Below are positions 27,836 to 36,357 of a DNA stretch of 64,000 nt, one piece after another. The stretch covers positions 243,798 to 307,797 of the forward strand of contig NZ_JAFBED010000004.1 in assembly GCF_016908565.1 (NCBI RefSeq). The letters are read 5' to 3'. Position 1 is the first letter of the stretch. Each line of letters starts with the position of its first letter. Origin of the DNA: Sutcliffiella tianshenii. GTDB lineage: Bacteria > Bacillota > Bacilli > Bacillales > Bacillaceae_I. The translations under genes were made by a program, and so were the position numbers. The notes beneath the pieces were generated by a model, which made no database searches, was not told where the DNA came from, and saw only the letters and a program-made list of their open reading frames with translations.

Positions 27836-29104
27836 ATGAGCAGCAAACCGTTGGCCTTTCGAATGAGGCCGAGAACGATAGATGAAATGGTAGGTCAGGA
27901 GCATTTGGTCGGAGAAGGAAAGATCATACAGAGGATGGTAAAGGCCAGGCACCTCTCCTCGATGATCCTATATGGTCCGCCTGGAATCGGGAAGACCTCG
28001 ATTGCCACAGCCATCGCAGGCAGCACACAATATGCTTTCCGGACGTTGAACGCAGTCATCCATAACAAAAAGGATATGGAAATCGTGGCAGAGGAAGCGA
28101 AAATGTCAGGCAAGGTGATCTTGATTTTGGATGAGGTTCACCGCCTGGACAAAGCGAAGCAGGACTTTCTTTTGCCGCATCTGGAGAATGGCAGGATCGT
28201 ACTGATCGGGGCAACGACAAGCAATCCCTATCATGCCATCAACCCTGCAATAAGGAGCAGATGTCAGATTTTCGAACTGCATCCCTTATCTGTCGAGGAA
28301 ATCCAGGATGTATTGAAGCAGGCATTGAATGATAGTGAACGTGGTTTAGGGGACTATAAAATCAACTTGAGCAGTGAAGCCATGGAGCATTTTTCGAATG
28401 GCTGCGGCGGTGATGTGCGTTCCGCATTGAATGCCCTCGAGCTTGCAGTCCTGTCTTCTGCCCCGGATGAAGAGGGCTTTATAAATGTAGATCTGAACGC
28501 TGCCGAAGAATGCCTGCAAAAAAAGAGCTTTTATCATGACAAGGATGGAGATGGACATTATGACGTCCTTTCTGCATTCCAAAAATCGATACGGGGCAGC
28601 GATGTGGACGCCGCACTACACTATTTGGGCAGATTGATCGAAGCGGGCGATCTTGTCAGTATCGCAAGAAGGCTTTTGGTCATCGCGTATGAGGACATCA
28701 GCCTTGCAAATCCTCAGGCGGGTGCACGGACACTTGCAGCAATTGAAGCCGCTGAGAGGCTTGGCTTTCCGGAAGCAAGGATACCACTGGCAAATGCAGT
28801 CATCGAGCTTTGCCTGTCCCCAAAATCCAATACTGCATACAAGGCATTGGATGAGGCACTGGCCGATATCAGAAGAGGTCTTGTTGGAGAAGTGCCTGCC
28901 CATCTCAAGGACGCTCATTATAAAGGAGCTTCCAAATTGGGGCGTGGCGTCGATTATCTCTATCCACATGATTACCCTGGCGGCTGGGTGGCACAGCAGT
29001 ATCTCCCTGATAAACTGAAGAACAAATCGTACTATAAACCAAAGGAAACAAGTAAATTCGAAGCTGCCCTGGCCCAGATCTATCAAAAGACGAAAAAGAA
29101 ATGA
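27836..29104 (+). CDS. rarA: Replication-associated recombination protein RarA (MgsA)
   Basis: A 422-residue AAA+ ATPase of the clamp-loader family that acts at stalled replication forks. It has MRPRTIDEMVGQEHL, Walker A MILYGPPGIGKTSIATAIAG (residues ~45-64), Walker B LILDEVHRLDKAKQDFLLP and the sensor GATTSNPYHAINPAIRSRC. The C-terminal RarA/WRNIP1 domain includes DLVSIARRLLVIAYEDI and ends with PGGWVAQQYLPD. The ATG at 27836 follows AGGAAGGTG; the frame is open further upstream, but that region has no ribosome binding site. One of the few plus-strand genes here. Confidence 0.96.
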   Translation: MSSKPLAFRMRPRTIDEMVGQEHLVGEGKIIQRMVKARHLSSMILYGPPGIGKTSIATAIAGSTQYAFRTLNAVIHNKKDMEIVAEEAKMSGKVILILDEVHRLDKAKQDFLLPHLENGRIVLIGATTSNPYHAINPAIRSRCQIFELHPLSVEEIQDVLKQALNDSERGLGDYKINLSSEAMEHFSNGCGGDVRSALNALELAVLSSAPDEEGFINVDLNAAEECLQKKSFYHDKDGDGHYDVLSAFQKSIRGSDVDAALHYLGRLIEAGDLVSIARRLLVIAYEDISLANPQAGARTLAAIEAAERLGFPEARIPLANAVIELCLSPKSNTAYKALDEALADIRRGLVGEVPAHLKDAHYKGASKLGRGVDYLYPHDYPGGWVAQQYLPDKLKNKSYYKPKETSKFEAALAQIYQKTKKK

Positions 29105-29154
29105 TTTAAGGCCTTTATTGTTAAGTAGTTAAAATGTAAGCATCAAATGAAGCC
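29105..29154. other. Start of the gene-free stretch 29105-29588
   Basis: The 484-base gap between rarA and the VOC terminator holds two copies of the dispersed structured repeat, facing each other (29155-29279 and 29391-29518). Between and around them is AT-rich sequence. I see no supported gene in it. Confidence 0.6.
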
Positions 29155-29279
29155 GTTGATTTCCGCTCCGGACACTTGCTTTCCGCGGGGACGGATGGGA
29201 GCCTCCTCGGCTTCGCCTGTGGGGTCTCCCATGCCCTCTACTATCCCGCAGGAGTCAAGTGTCCTCCGCTACAATCAAC
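29155..29279 (+). repeat. Dispersed structured element, copy A
   Basis: About 125 bp bounded by GTTGATT and AATCAAC. Internal pairs are GGACACTTG with CAAGTGTCC (29170-29178/29256-29264), ATGGGAG with CTCCCAT (29195-29201/29226-29232) and the tip GGC-TTC-GCC. Conserved single-strand blocks are CTTTCCGCGGGG, GCCTCCTCGG, CCTGTGGGGTCTC and CCCGCAGGAGTC. Confidence 0.93.
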
Positions 29280-29390
29280 TCAGTTTTTTAATATTATTTG
29301 TTCTACTGAAGTATAAAGATAAGACAAAGGGCAATTTTTTCAACCTTTAGACAGGAAAATTCATCCTTTCCTTTACCCCTGTTGGTTGGA

Positions 29391-29518
29391 GTGCAAGGTG
29401 TGAGACTCCTGCGGGAGCAGCGTGTCAAGGGAGACCCCGCAGGTGCACAGCACCGAGGAGGCTCCCGAGGCCGCCCGCGGAAAGCGAACACCTGGAACGG
29501 AGACCAACAGGGAGTTTA
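29391..29518 (-). repeat. Dispersed structured element, copy B
   Basis: The same element on the opposite strand, the most diverged copy. It keeps CTTTCCGCGGG, GAGCCTCCTCGG and CCCGCAGGAGTC. Its stems use other bases: AGGTGT with ACACCT, GGGAG with CTCCC, and the tip GGTGC-TGT-GCACC. Confidence 0.9.
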
Positions 29519-29588
29519 ATGTTGAAACCTTATCCTTAACCCAGCTATAAATTTAAAAACAACAACCTTTACGAAAATAGCCTAATTA

Positions 29589-29626
29589 AAATGGCTTGCC
29601 CGATGATGCGGCAAGCCATTTCTTTT
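29589..29626 (-). terminator. Terminator after the VOC gene
   Basis: AATGGCTTGCC paired with GGCAAGCCATT around a 9-base loop, next to the gene's stop codon; usable in both directions. Confidence 0.82.
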
Positions 29627-29973
29627 TACTTTTGTTCAATCAAACCGATATCGATTCCCGTCGGCTCTTTGAGGTAGGCGAGATAAAATGTATCAAAATC
29701 CATCTTCTCCCTGACCACTACGGCCCCTTTTACCTTGGCGATGGCCAATATTTCATCAATGGAATCCACTTCAATCTGTATCCTTGTGCCTTGTGGATGA
29801 TCTTCTGGCCCTTTTGCTATGCCGCCACTCATGATATTTGCACCTTTACCGGTCACCACTGGCCAATATTCCCAATTCGGTTCGCCGATTTCCCAACCGA
29901 ATACATCCTCAAAAAACTTGGTCGCTTTTTCGGGCTCCCTGCTGCTGATTTCAAAACCAACCACTCTATTCAT
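29626..29973 (-). CDS. VOC-superfamily (glyoxalase-like) protein
   Basis: A 115-residue vicinal-oxygen-chelate fold protein with the two beta-alpha-beta-beta-beta halves usual for the family. The first covers about 3-55 (VVGFEISSREPEKATKFFEDV, GWEIG) and the second 60-112 (IQIEVDSIDEILAIAKVKG, LKEPTGIDIGLIEQ). The usual metal ligands are not obvious, so it may bind a small molecule rather than be a lyase. Members include glyoxalases, antibiotic-resistance proteins and unknowns. It stands alone between the dispersed repeats and the divergent rsfA-like gene. Confidence 0.8.
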   Translation of the reverse strand: MNRVVGFEISSREPEKATKFFEDVFGWEIGEPNWEYWPVVTGKGANIMSGGIAKGPEDHPQGTRIQIEVDSIDEILAIAKVKGAVVVREKMDFDTFYLAYLKEPTGIDIGLIEQK

Positions 29974-30108
29974 TTTATCGCCCTCCCTATTTATCTATTT
30001 CCCTACTAGTTCTCCTAATTAACTCTTATTCCTTTATTGATTGTATAATCTCCTATGTTTTTGTCCAAGATGGTAAAAAAACGTCCGTTTTAAAAGGAGT
30101 GTCAAACT

Positions 30109-30783
30109 ATGAAAGTTCGTCAGGATGCATGGTCCCATGAAGATGATCTACTATTGGCAGAAACCGTTTTACGATACATAAGAGACGGCGGTACACAGTT
30201 GGCCGCTTTTGAAGAAGTTGGCGATAAACTGAATCGCACGTCAGCAGCCTGCGGATTCAGGTGGAATGCTGAGGTCCGAAAAAAATACGAGCCGGCGGTA
30301 GCCATTGCAAAAAAGCAGCGGAAAGAGCGCAAACGGGCTTTGGACAAGCTGAAAAAGCAAGAATTCTCTGAGGGCAAGAGTGCTGCAAAGACAATGCCGG
30401 CAGTGGAAATGGAATGGCTCCCCGCACCATCTGGCACCACAGCGCAATGGAGCATCCCTGCTTCCTTCCAATCACAGTTGCAGGAGGTAGAGGAAACGGA
30501 TGCTTACCAACCTCTCCCATCAAATCAGGGAATCACATTGGATGACTGCATTCATTTCATGCAAAACCTGAAACGTGAAAAAGAATTCGGCCAAGGCTCA
30601 CAACTGGAACACGAACGCTTGAAACATGAGAACCATCTGTTAAAAAGAAGGATTGCAGCTTTGGAAGATCAGCTTCATAAACTTGAAGAGAAGCAGAGTG
30701 TCATCAATGATGACTATGAAATGCTCGTTCAGATCATGGATCGTGCGAAGAAGATGACAGCACTGCAGAATGAGGTTATGTAA
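30109..30783 (+). CDS. rsfA: RsfA/YlbO-family prespore transcriptional regulator
   Basis: A 224-residue DNA-binding protein of the RsfA family. In B. subtilis RsfA adjusts sigma-F-dependent gene expression in the forespore. The N-terminal Myb/SANT-like helix region begins with RQDAWSHEDDLLLAETVLRYI, continues with VGDKLNRTSAACGFRWNA, and is followed by a basic segment (KKQRKERKRALDKLKK). The C-terminal ~70 residues (LKHENHLLKRRIAALEDQLH) form a coiled coil. An AAGGAGTG site lies before the ATG. YlbO is a close paralogue, so the symbol is a family-level call. It converges on tcdA with a shared terminator. Confidence 0.83.
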   Translation: MKVRQDAWSHEDDLLLAETVLRYIRDGGTQLAAFEEVGDKLNRTSAACGFRWNAEVRKKYEPAVAIAKKQRKERKRALDKLKKQEFSEGKSAAKTMPAVEMEWLPAPSGTTAQWSIPASFQSQLQEVEETDAYQPLPSNQGITLDDCIHFMQNLKREKEFGQGSQLEHERLKHENHLLKRRIAALEDQLHKLEEKQSVINDDYEMLVQIMDRAKKMTALQNEVM

Positions 30784-30792
30784 GACAAAATA

Positions 30793-30838
30793 AAAAGGAT
30801 GACAGCCTGAGCAAATCTGCTCTTTCTGTCATCCTTTT
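30793..30838. terminator. Bidirectional terminator between rsfA-like gene and tcdA
   Basis: AAAAGGATGACAG pairs with CTGTCATCCTTTT, plus an inner GAGCA/TGCTC stem. Confidence 0.92.
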
Positions 30839-30843
30839 CCGTT

Positions 30844-31611
30844 TTATTGCTTTCCGCCAACACGCTGGATATGGATATCTTTCAATAGATCATTGATTAC
30901 ATATCCGCCAAGGATCAGTCCTGCAACAGACGGAACAAATGCATTGGAGGAAGGAGGCATTTTAGCCTTTCGAATTTGCGCCTGGTCATTCCCAACCGTT
31001 TTCCGTACCTCTTCACGGATGATGATCGGGCTTTCGTCAGAGAATACCACCTTGATCCCGCGGTGAATCCCCTCTTTTCTCAGCCTTGTACGAATGACTT
31101 TGGCAATCGGATCTGTATGTGTCTTTGAGATGTCTGCCATCTTGAAACGTGTCGGATCCGTTTTATTTGCCGCTCCCATGCTGGAAACAATCGGAATCTT
31201 CCGCTTCAGGCATTCTTTCATGAGGTGGATTTTATAAGAGATGGTATCGGACGCATCAATGACATAGTCCAGGCCATAGCTGAAAAATTCCTCATATGTT
31301 TCATCTGTATAGAACATTTTCAACGCAATCACTTCACACTCGGGATTGATATCGGCAATGCGTGCCTTCATCAGGTCCGCTTTAGGTTGTCCAACCGTGG
31401 AAACCAATGCATGGATCTGACGGTTTACATTCGTGATATCGACAACATCCTTATCAACAAGGATAAGACGCCCCACTCCAGAACGGGCAAGGGCTTCTGC
31501 GGAAAATGAACCTACTCCCCCGATTCCGAGTACTGCAACCGTACTGTTTTTCAGCGTTTCCAATCCTTCTTTACCTATTGCTAGTTCATTTCTTGAAAAT
31601 TGGTGTAGCAT
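30844..31611 (-). CDS. tcdA: tRNA threonylcarbamoyladenosine dehydratase TcdA
   Basis: A 255-residue E1/ThiF-like ATP-dependent enzyme that cyclises t6A-37 to ct6A in tRNAs. The nucleotide-binding motif GIGGVGSFSAEALARSGVG is at about 31-49, followed by LILVDKDVVDITNVNRQ and VIDASDTISYKIHLM. Family-specific GAANKTDPTRFKMADISKT occurs near 145, and the C-terminal stretch VPSVAGLILGGYVINDLL completes it. It is the gene known as yrvM in B. subtilis, and it sits near the 6S RNA and aspS there too (from memory). Confidence 0.94.
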   Translation of the reverse strand: MLHQFSRNELAIGKEGLETLKNSTVAVLGIGGVGSFSAEALARSGVGRLILVDKDVVDITNVNRQIHALVSTVGQPKADLMKARIADINPECEVIALKMFYTDETYEEFFSYGLDYVIDASDTISYKIHLMKECLKRKIPIVSSMGAANKTDPTRFKMADISKTHTDPIAKVIRTRLRKEGIHRGIKVVFSDESPIIIREEVRKTVGNDQAQIRKAKMPPSSNAFVPSVAGLILGGYVINDLLKDIHIQRVGGKQ

Positions 31612-31734
31612 GACCCATCAACTCCATTTATGTCTTGTATCTTTTCTTTTCTTATCGGCTTTTTAGAATTGTACCCGAAAATGAATATAACATACTTCAA
31701 GGGAAATGCAAGTAGTCATATAGGAATTTCTTTT

Positions 31735-31764
31735 ATGACGAAAAAGGTTTACATGCCTTATAAT
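31735..31764 (+). promoter_or_regulatory. Promoter of the sunset-domain protein gene
   Basis: ATGACG at 31735-31740, an 18-base spacer, and perfect TATAAT at 31759-31764; the start would be near 31771, about 45 bases before the ATG. Confidence 0.6.
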
Positions 31765-31815
31765 AGAGGGAATAGTAACCTGATAATTATTTTTGTTGAA
31801 GGCGGGGAGTCTGTG

Positions 31816-32196
31816 ATGAAAAAATTGTATAAGGCATTATCTTTCCTATTAGTGATCAGCAGTGGAATTTTGACATTATGCAGGATGAACAAATCCAACA
31901 AAGAGATGATTGCAAAGGAAACCACTTCCTTTCAAGTGAAACAGACCTTGGCTGCAATAGCGGCAACGCTCGAACGAACCGCGGTGGATGAAAAACCTCT
32001 TGAAGAAAGTCCGGAAGATGCCGAAAAGGTTAAAGATGACAGGGATCCTCCTTTGATAAAAGGAAATAAAAATGGCCGCGGCGAGTATATCTACCATATG
32101 CCTGGCGGTGTATTCTATGATAGGACAACTCCTGTTGAATGGTTTCATACAGAAGCAGAGGCACAGGAAAAAGGATATCGCAAATCGGCGAGATGA
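31816..32196 (+). CDS. Membrane-anchored protein with C-terminal sunset domain
   Basis: A 126-residue protein. The basic N-terminus and hydrophobic stretch KALSFLLVISSGILTLC indicate a signal peptide or membrane anchor. The cysteine does not fit a clean lipobox (LTLC). A charged linker (~55-80) leads to the C-terminal GNKNGRGEYIYHMPGGVFYD with WFHTEAEAQEKGYRKS after it. That is the sunset-type motif usually found at the end of thermonuclease-like or other secreted nucleases. No nuclease domain is present here. The ATG at 31816 follows GGCGGGGAG; the open frame extends upstream without a ribosome binding site. The role is unknown; it is probably extracytoplasmic. Confidence 0.75.
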   Translation: MKKLYKALSFLLVISSGILTLCRMNKSNKEMIAKETTSFQVKQTLAAIAATLERTAVDEKPLEESPEDAEKVKDDRDPPLIKGNKNGRGEYIYHMPGGVFYDRTTPVEWFHTEAEAQEKGYRKSAR

Positions 32197-32212
32197 ATAT
32201 TGGCAATGACAA

Positions 32213-32239
32213 GGAATGCCCATGTAGAGGGGGCATTCC
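32213..32239 (+). terminator. Terminator of the sunset-domain gene
   Basis: GGAATGCCC pairs with GGGCATTCC, followed by TATTTTTTT on the plus strand. Confidence 0.9.
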
Positions 32240-32250
32240 TATTTTTTTAC

Positions 32251-32290
32251 AAAAAAACCGACACCCCAAAAACACTGGAATGTCGGTTTT
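32251..32290 (-). terminator. Terminator of the 6S RNA gene
   Basis: On the minus strand AACCGACA pairs with TGTCGGTT, followed by TTTTT. It lies just beyond the mature 3' end of the 6S RNA. Confidence 0.88.
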
Positions 32291-32302
32291 AAATCCGTAT
32301 GT

Positions 32303-32505
32303 AGGCAAGTCCCAATCGTGCCGTCGTTTGATGCCTTCGTTTTGAACCCGCTCACAGCAGGTGGGTGCTCTGTTTCATGCTTTTTATACGTCCTCTTGCG
32401 TTAGGAGGCATGTACGCAGCAACGAAAACTCTGAGCTCCCGTATAATCTATTGTTCGGTCAAAACAATAGGTTATACGACGAACACATCAGGACTTGCGA
32501 CTTCT
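32303..32505 (-). ncRNA. bsrA: 6S-1 RNA (BsrA type)
   Basis: The RNA that binds sigma-A RNA polymerase by imitating an open promoter, dampening transcription in late growth. The closing stem is visible: GCAAGTCC near the 5' end pairs with GGACTTGC near the 3' end. Central purine and bubble segments TACGGGAGCTC and AAAGCATGAAAC, and the 3' part ACGACGGCACGATTGGGACT, match the B. subtilis 6S-1 RNA as I recall it. It lies between aspS and tcdA as there. Ends are approximate, set by the promoter and terminator. Confidence 0.93.
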
Positions 32506-32512
32506 TGAAAGT

Positions 32513-32541
32513 ATCATAACACACGCATTTTTTGTTTGCAA
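32513..32541 (-). promoter_or_regulatory. Sigma-A promoter of 6S RNA
   Basis: TTGCAA (32541-32536), 17-base spacer and TATGAT (32518-32513) on the minus strand; transcript start near 32505. Confidence 0.7.
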
Positions 32542-32562
32542 GAGTTCACCGTATGGGAAAAT

Positions 32563-34338
32563 CTACTCTTTTTTGACAGCCAGCGACAAATGTAATTCGT
32601 CTAATTGCCCACCTGCAACAGGGCTTGGCGCTTGTGTCAGGATATCGCTCGCACTAGCCGTTTTAGGGAATGCGATGGTATCGCGAAGGTTCGTTCTGCC
32701 TGCAAGAAGCATTACTAGACGGTCAAGGCCAAGCGCGATTCCTCCATGTGGAGGTGTGCCATATTCGAAGGCTTCAAGCAGGAATCCGAATTGTTCCGTT
32801 GCTTCCTCCTGGCTGAAACCGAGCACTTTAAACATCTTCTCCTGGATGTCGCGTTCGTAGATTCGGAGTGATCCGCCACCAAGCTCATATCCGTTCAACA
32901 CTAAGTCGTATGCTTGTGCCCGTACCTCGCCTGAGTTGCTTTCAAGCAATGCCAGATCTTCTCGGACAGGCATCGTGAACGGGTGATGAGCTGCAAAATA
33001 GCGTCCCGCTTCCTCGTCGTACTCAAGCAATGGCCAGTCTGTCACCCATAGGAAGTTGAATTTGCTTTCATCGATCAAGCCAAGTTCTTTTCCAAGCTTC
33101 ATACGAAGCGCCCCTAGTGCATCAGCAACGACAGATTTCTTATCAGCTACGAATAGAAGTAAGTCGCCTTCTTGCGCATCGAGGGTCTGAATGAAACTTG
33201 CCTGTTCCTCTTCATTGAAGAACTTTGCAATAGGTCCTTTTAACCCATCCGCTTCAACTTTTAACCATGCCAGTCCTTTTGCACCATATACCGAGACAAA
33301 TTCAGTTAATGCATCTATGTCTTTACGGGAGTAGTTTCCGGCTTTGCCTTTTACATTGATGGCCTTCACTTGCCCTCCGTTTGCCACCGCTGCACTGAAC
33401 ACTTTGAATCCGCAATTTGCAACTTGCTCGGACAGATCGACAAGTTCCATGTCAAAGCGGGTATCAGGCTTGTCGGAACCATATCTGTCCATCGCATCCT
33501 GGTAAGTGATACGGGGGAAGTTTTCCGGTACATCCACGCCCTTCGTATTTTTCATGACCATTCGCATCATATCTTCCATCATGCCGATGATTTCTTCCTG
33601 GGAAAGGAACGAAGTCTCAATGTCGACTTGCGTGAACTCCGGCTGTCTGTCGGCACGAAGGTCCTCATCACGGAAGCAGCGGGCGATCTGGTAGTAGCGT
33701 TCCACACCGGAAACCATCAACAGCTGCTTGAATATTTGCGGTGATTGAGGCAAAGCATAGAATTCGCCTGGATGTACCCGGCTTGGCACTAGATAGTCGC
33801 GTGCACCTTCAGGCGTGCTTTTTGTCAGGATCGGAGTTTCCACTTCCAGGAACTGCTGGTCGTTCAAAAATTCGCGAATCGATCTTGTTACATCATGACG
33901 CATTTTCAGCGTGTCGAACATGACCGGTCTGCGAAGGTCCAAGTAGCGGTATTTCAAGCGGATATCTTCGCTTACCTCTGTTTTGTTGTCAATAACGAAA
34001 GGAGGAGTCTTCGCTGCATTCAATACTTCGATCGCTTCGGCGTGAACCTCGATTGAGCCTGTTTTCAGGTTAGGGTTTACAGTTGCCGCATCACGGGCAA
34101 CCACCTTCCCTTTGATATATAGAACATACTCGTTACGTACATTTTCAGCTGTTTGGAGCGCTTCAGATGATACATCCGGGTTGAATACGATCTGCACCAA
34201 TCCTGTACGGTCGCGAAGGTCAAGGAAAATAAGACCTCCAAGGTCACGGCGCTTCTGCACCCAGCCTTTCAGTTCGATTACTTCTCCAATTGATGTTTCC
34301 GGCACTTCTCCACAAAAATAAGTTCTAGCCTGCATCAT
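32563..34338 (-). CDS. aspS: Aspartyl-tRNA synthetase
   Basis: A class IIb synthetase of 591 residues that charges tRNA-Asp. The N-terminal anticodon-binding OB fold ([20 protein letters not shown]) fills ~20-100. The catalytic core has motif 2 [19 protein letters not shown] near 215 and motif 3 [16 protein letters not shown] near 530. The bacterial GAD insertion lies between at ~300-420. Its ATG abuts the hisS stop, so it is the second gene of the hisS-aspS operon under the histidine T-box. Whether it is a strictly discriminating AspRS cannot be judged from sequence alone. Confidence 0.98.
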   Translation of the reverse strand: MMQARTYFCGEVPETSIGEVIELKGWVQKRRDLGGLIFLDLRDRTGLVQIVFNPDVSSEALQTAENVRNEYVLYIKGKVVARDAATVNPNLKTGSIEVHAEAIEVLNAAKTPPFVIDNKTEVSEDIRLKYRYLDLRRPVMFDTLKMRHDVTRSIREFLNDQQFLEVETPILTKSTPEGARDYLVPSRVHPGEFYALPQSPQIFKQLLMVSGVERYYQIARCFRDEDLRADRQPEFTQVDIETSFLSQEEIIGMMEDMMRMVMKNTKGVDVPENFPRITYQDAMDRYGSDKPDTRFDMELVDLSEQVANCGFKVFSAAVANGGQVKAINVKGKAGNYSRKDIDALTEFVSVYGAKGLAWLKVEADGLKGPIAKFFNEEEQASFIQTLDAQEGDLLLFVADKKSVVADALGALRMKLGKELGLIDESKFNFLWVTDWPLLEYDEEAGRYFAAHHPFTMPVREDLALLESNSGEVRAQAYDLVLNGYELGGGSLRIYERDIQEKMFKVLGFSQEEATEQFGFLLEAFEYGTPPHGGIALGLDRLVMLLAGRTNLRDTIAFPKTASASDILTQAPSPVAGGQLDELHLSLAVKKE

Positions 34339-35619
34339 TTATCTCTCCCCGCTTTTCTTTTCCAATAAGTATGTTGCAATATTTTCAAAGGGTACTTCCT
34401 GTTGTTCACCTGTTACCATTTCTTTTATCGTGACGACACCCTTAGTCAGCTCATCATCACCGAACACAAGCGTAAATTTGGCATTCAACCGGTCGGCTGC
34501 TTTGAATTGCGCCTTCAACTTTTTATCTTGATAATCCTTTTCAGCTACAATCCCCGCTTTTCTTAAATCAAACAATAGCTTTACGGCTGTTTCTTTCGCT
34601 TTGTCACCCAGTGCGACCACATAGCAGTCTATCTCTTCTTGAATCGGGAATTCCACCTTTTCCGCTTCCATGGCTGATATCAGGCGTTCAATGCTTAGGG
34701 CAAAACCGATACCAGGGGTTTCCGGTCCGCCAATTTCCTGAACCAGACCATTATATCGGCCTCCCCCGCATAGGGTGGTGATGGCGCCAAAGCCTTCTGA
34801 AGTGCTCATGATTTCAAACGCTGTGTGGTAATAGTAATCAAGTCCCCGTACAAGATTAGGATCAATTTCATATTGGATGCCAAGCGCAGTTAGGTAAGCG
34901 ACAACTTTATCAAAGTATGCCTTGGACTCTTCATTCAAATATTCAAGAATGGATGGCGCAGTTGCCATCAATTCGTGGTCACGGTCCTTTTTGCAATCAA
35001 GGATGCGCAAAGGATTCTTTTCCAGGCGGCCTTGGCAATCCCCGCAGAACTCCTCGATTCGAGGCTGGAAGTGCTGGATCAGCGCATCTCGGTGTGCTTG
35101 ACGGCTTTCCTTGTCTCCAAGACTGTTGATGACCACCTTGAGGTTTTTAAGCCCGAGGCTTGTGTAAAGTTCCACTGCCAAAGCGATTACTTCCGCATCG
35201 ATGGACGGATCATTACTGCCTAACGCCTCCACCCCGAACTGGACAAACTGACGGAAACGTCCAGCCTGTGGCCGTTCATAACGGAACATCGGACCCACAT
35301 AATAAAGCTTTGTCGGTTGATTCGGAGACCCGAACATTTTGTTTTCTACATAGGAGCGGACTGTCGATGCAGTTCCCTCCGGACGCAGCGTAAGACTTCT
35401 GCCTCCTCTATCCTCGAATGTGTACATTTCCTTCTGGACCACATCCGTCGTTTCCCCCACTCCACGAAGGAAAAGCTCCGTGCTTTCAAAGATCGGAGTG
35501 CGAATCTCCTTATAATTATAAAGCTGACAGATCTCCTTCGCCTTTGTTTCAATGTACTGCCACTTTTCCACCGTACCAGGCAAAATATCCTGTGTACCCC
35601 GCGGTATCTGAATTGCCAT
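34339..35619 (-). CDS. hisS: Histidyl-tRNA synthetase
   Basis: A 426-residue class IIa synthetase charging tRNA-His. It begins [15 protein letters not shown] and has motif 2 around [16 protein letters not shown] (residue ~110). The histidine-specific signature [15 protein letters not shown] is near 258, followed by [14 protein letters not shown]. The C-terminal anticodon domain starts near residue 325. The start has an AAAGGAGGAACCG site. It is the first gene of hisS-aspS, directly after a T-box leader with a CAC specifier. Confidence 0.98.
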   Translation of the reverse strand: MAIQIPRGTQDILPGTVEKWQYIETKAKEICQLYNYKEIRTPIFESTELFLRGVGETTDVVQKEMYTFEDRGGRSLTLRPEGTASTVRSYVENKMFGSPNQPTKLYYVGPMFRYERPQAGRFRQFVQFGVEALGSNDPSIDAEVIALAVELYTSLGLKNLKVVINSLGDKESRQAHRDALIQHFQPRIEEFCGDCQGRLEKNPLRILDCKKDRDHELMATAPSILEYLNEESKAYFDKVVAYLTALGIQYEIDPNLVRGLDYYYHTAFEIMSTSEGFGAITTLCGGGRYNGLVQEIGGPETPGIGFALSIERLISAMEAEKVEFPIQEEIDCYVVALGDKAKETAVKLLFDLRKAGIVAEKDYQDKKLKAQFKAADRLNAKFTLVFGDDELTKGVVTIKEMVTGEQQEVPFENIATYLLEKKSGER

Positions 35620-35646
35620 TATCGGTTCCTCCTTTTATTTCCAAAT

Positions 35647-35659
35647 GGGGCCAGACCCC
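35647..35659. repeat. Short palindrome, REP-like (copy 2)
   Basis: GGGGCCAGACCCC, identical to 8694-8706. It sits between the T-box terminator and the hisS ribosome binding site, in the same orientation relative to the gene as copy 1. Confidence 0.7.
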
Positions 35660-35674
35660 TTTTTTATCAATACA

Positions 35675-36005
35675 AAAAACTCCCGCCCCTTGCTTAACTG
35701 ATCGTTAAACAAGGGACGGGAGTTGAATTCCCGTGGTGCCACCCTAATTGAAGCAACATTCATCCAAGAAACGATGAATATGATGCTTCCACTCAAAGCA
35801 GTTAACGCCTGCAACGTCCTTCTCCTAATAGAGCAATTGCTTTTTCAGAGAGGATCCTAAGGAGTGTTCGTTCATTGGGTCATCATGGGGAAATGCTTTC
35901 AGCCCGGGGCATCTCTTCTCTTTCCATGTGTATTCACAACTACTGTTCTCCATCATTGGAACTGATATATTATGTAACTTCATTATTGGTTGCGGAAGTT
36001 TGATA
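35675..36005 (-). promoter_or_regulatory. T-box leader of hisS-aspS (histidine)
   Basis: T-box core GGTGGCACCACG at 35743-35732 on the minus strand. The terminator is CAACTCCCGTCCCTTG and its complement (35722-35680) followed by a T-run. The specifier is GAACAC, with CAC (His) at 35866-35864, preceded by the stem I element GGGCTGAAAGC. Uncharged tRNA-His would allow read-through into hisS and aspS. Confidence 0.94.
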
Positions 36006-36011
36006 CTTGCT

Positions 36012-36041
36012 AGTATATATAGATTCAAAAGCACTTGTCAA
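36012..36041 (-). promoter_or_regulatory. Sigma-A promoter of the hisS leader
   Basis: Perfect TTGACA (36041-36036), 18-base spacer and TATACT (36017-36012) on the minus strand; start near 36005. It lies just past the stop codon of the preceding small gene. Confidence 0.82.
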
Positions 36042-36045
36042 GGTT

Positions 36046-36222
36046 TTATTGAAATCGATTCAGATGTTTTTTCATCGCCTTCACATCACGCACCGTAATC
36101 CCAAACTCCGAAGCCAGCTCCACATATGTGGAATCCTTCTCTTTTTCTATAAAATCGTGAAAGCTTACACCAAATACATCTTTGCTTCCATATGCATGAT
36201 TGTGCTTCTCATTGAATTTCAT
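36046..36222 (-). CDS. Small YrzK-like protein (58 aa)
   Basis: A 58-codon gene with a helix-turn-helix-like C-terminal half (YVELASEFGITVRDVKAMKK) after the stretch VFGVSFHDFIEKEKDSTY. It resembles YrzK, the small gene between hisS and the yrvJ amidase in B. subtilis (from memory). It may be a small DNA-binding or sigma-like helper. AGGGGGCG lies 7 bases before the ATG. The hisS promoter begins right behind its stop codon. Confidence 0.75.
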   Translation of the reverse strand: MKFNEKHNHAYGSKDVFGVSFHDFIEKEKDSTYVELASEFGITVRDVKAMKKHLNRFQ

Positions 36223-36357
36223 GGAAGATCGCCCCCTTTTTCATAAACACTGACTACTAGTCTCCCCGTTTTCCGAGAAAAATTTCACCTAAAGGAGGAA
36301 TTTTTACTCCAGATGAAGAAATAAGTAGGTTATCCTTTAGAATAGGAGGCTTTACTA

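Noticed and set aside
29147..29350. Open frame of 67 codons over copy A of the dispersed element
   Set aside because: It arises from the GC-rich repeat; similar frames appear in copies C (38157-38438) and D (44472-44660) in different contexts, without ribosome binding sites.
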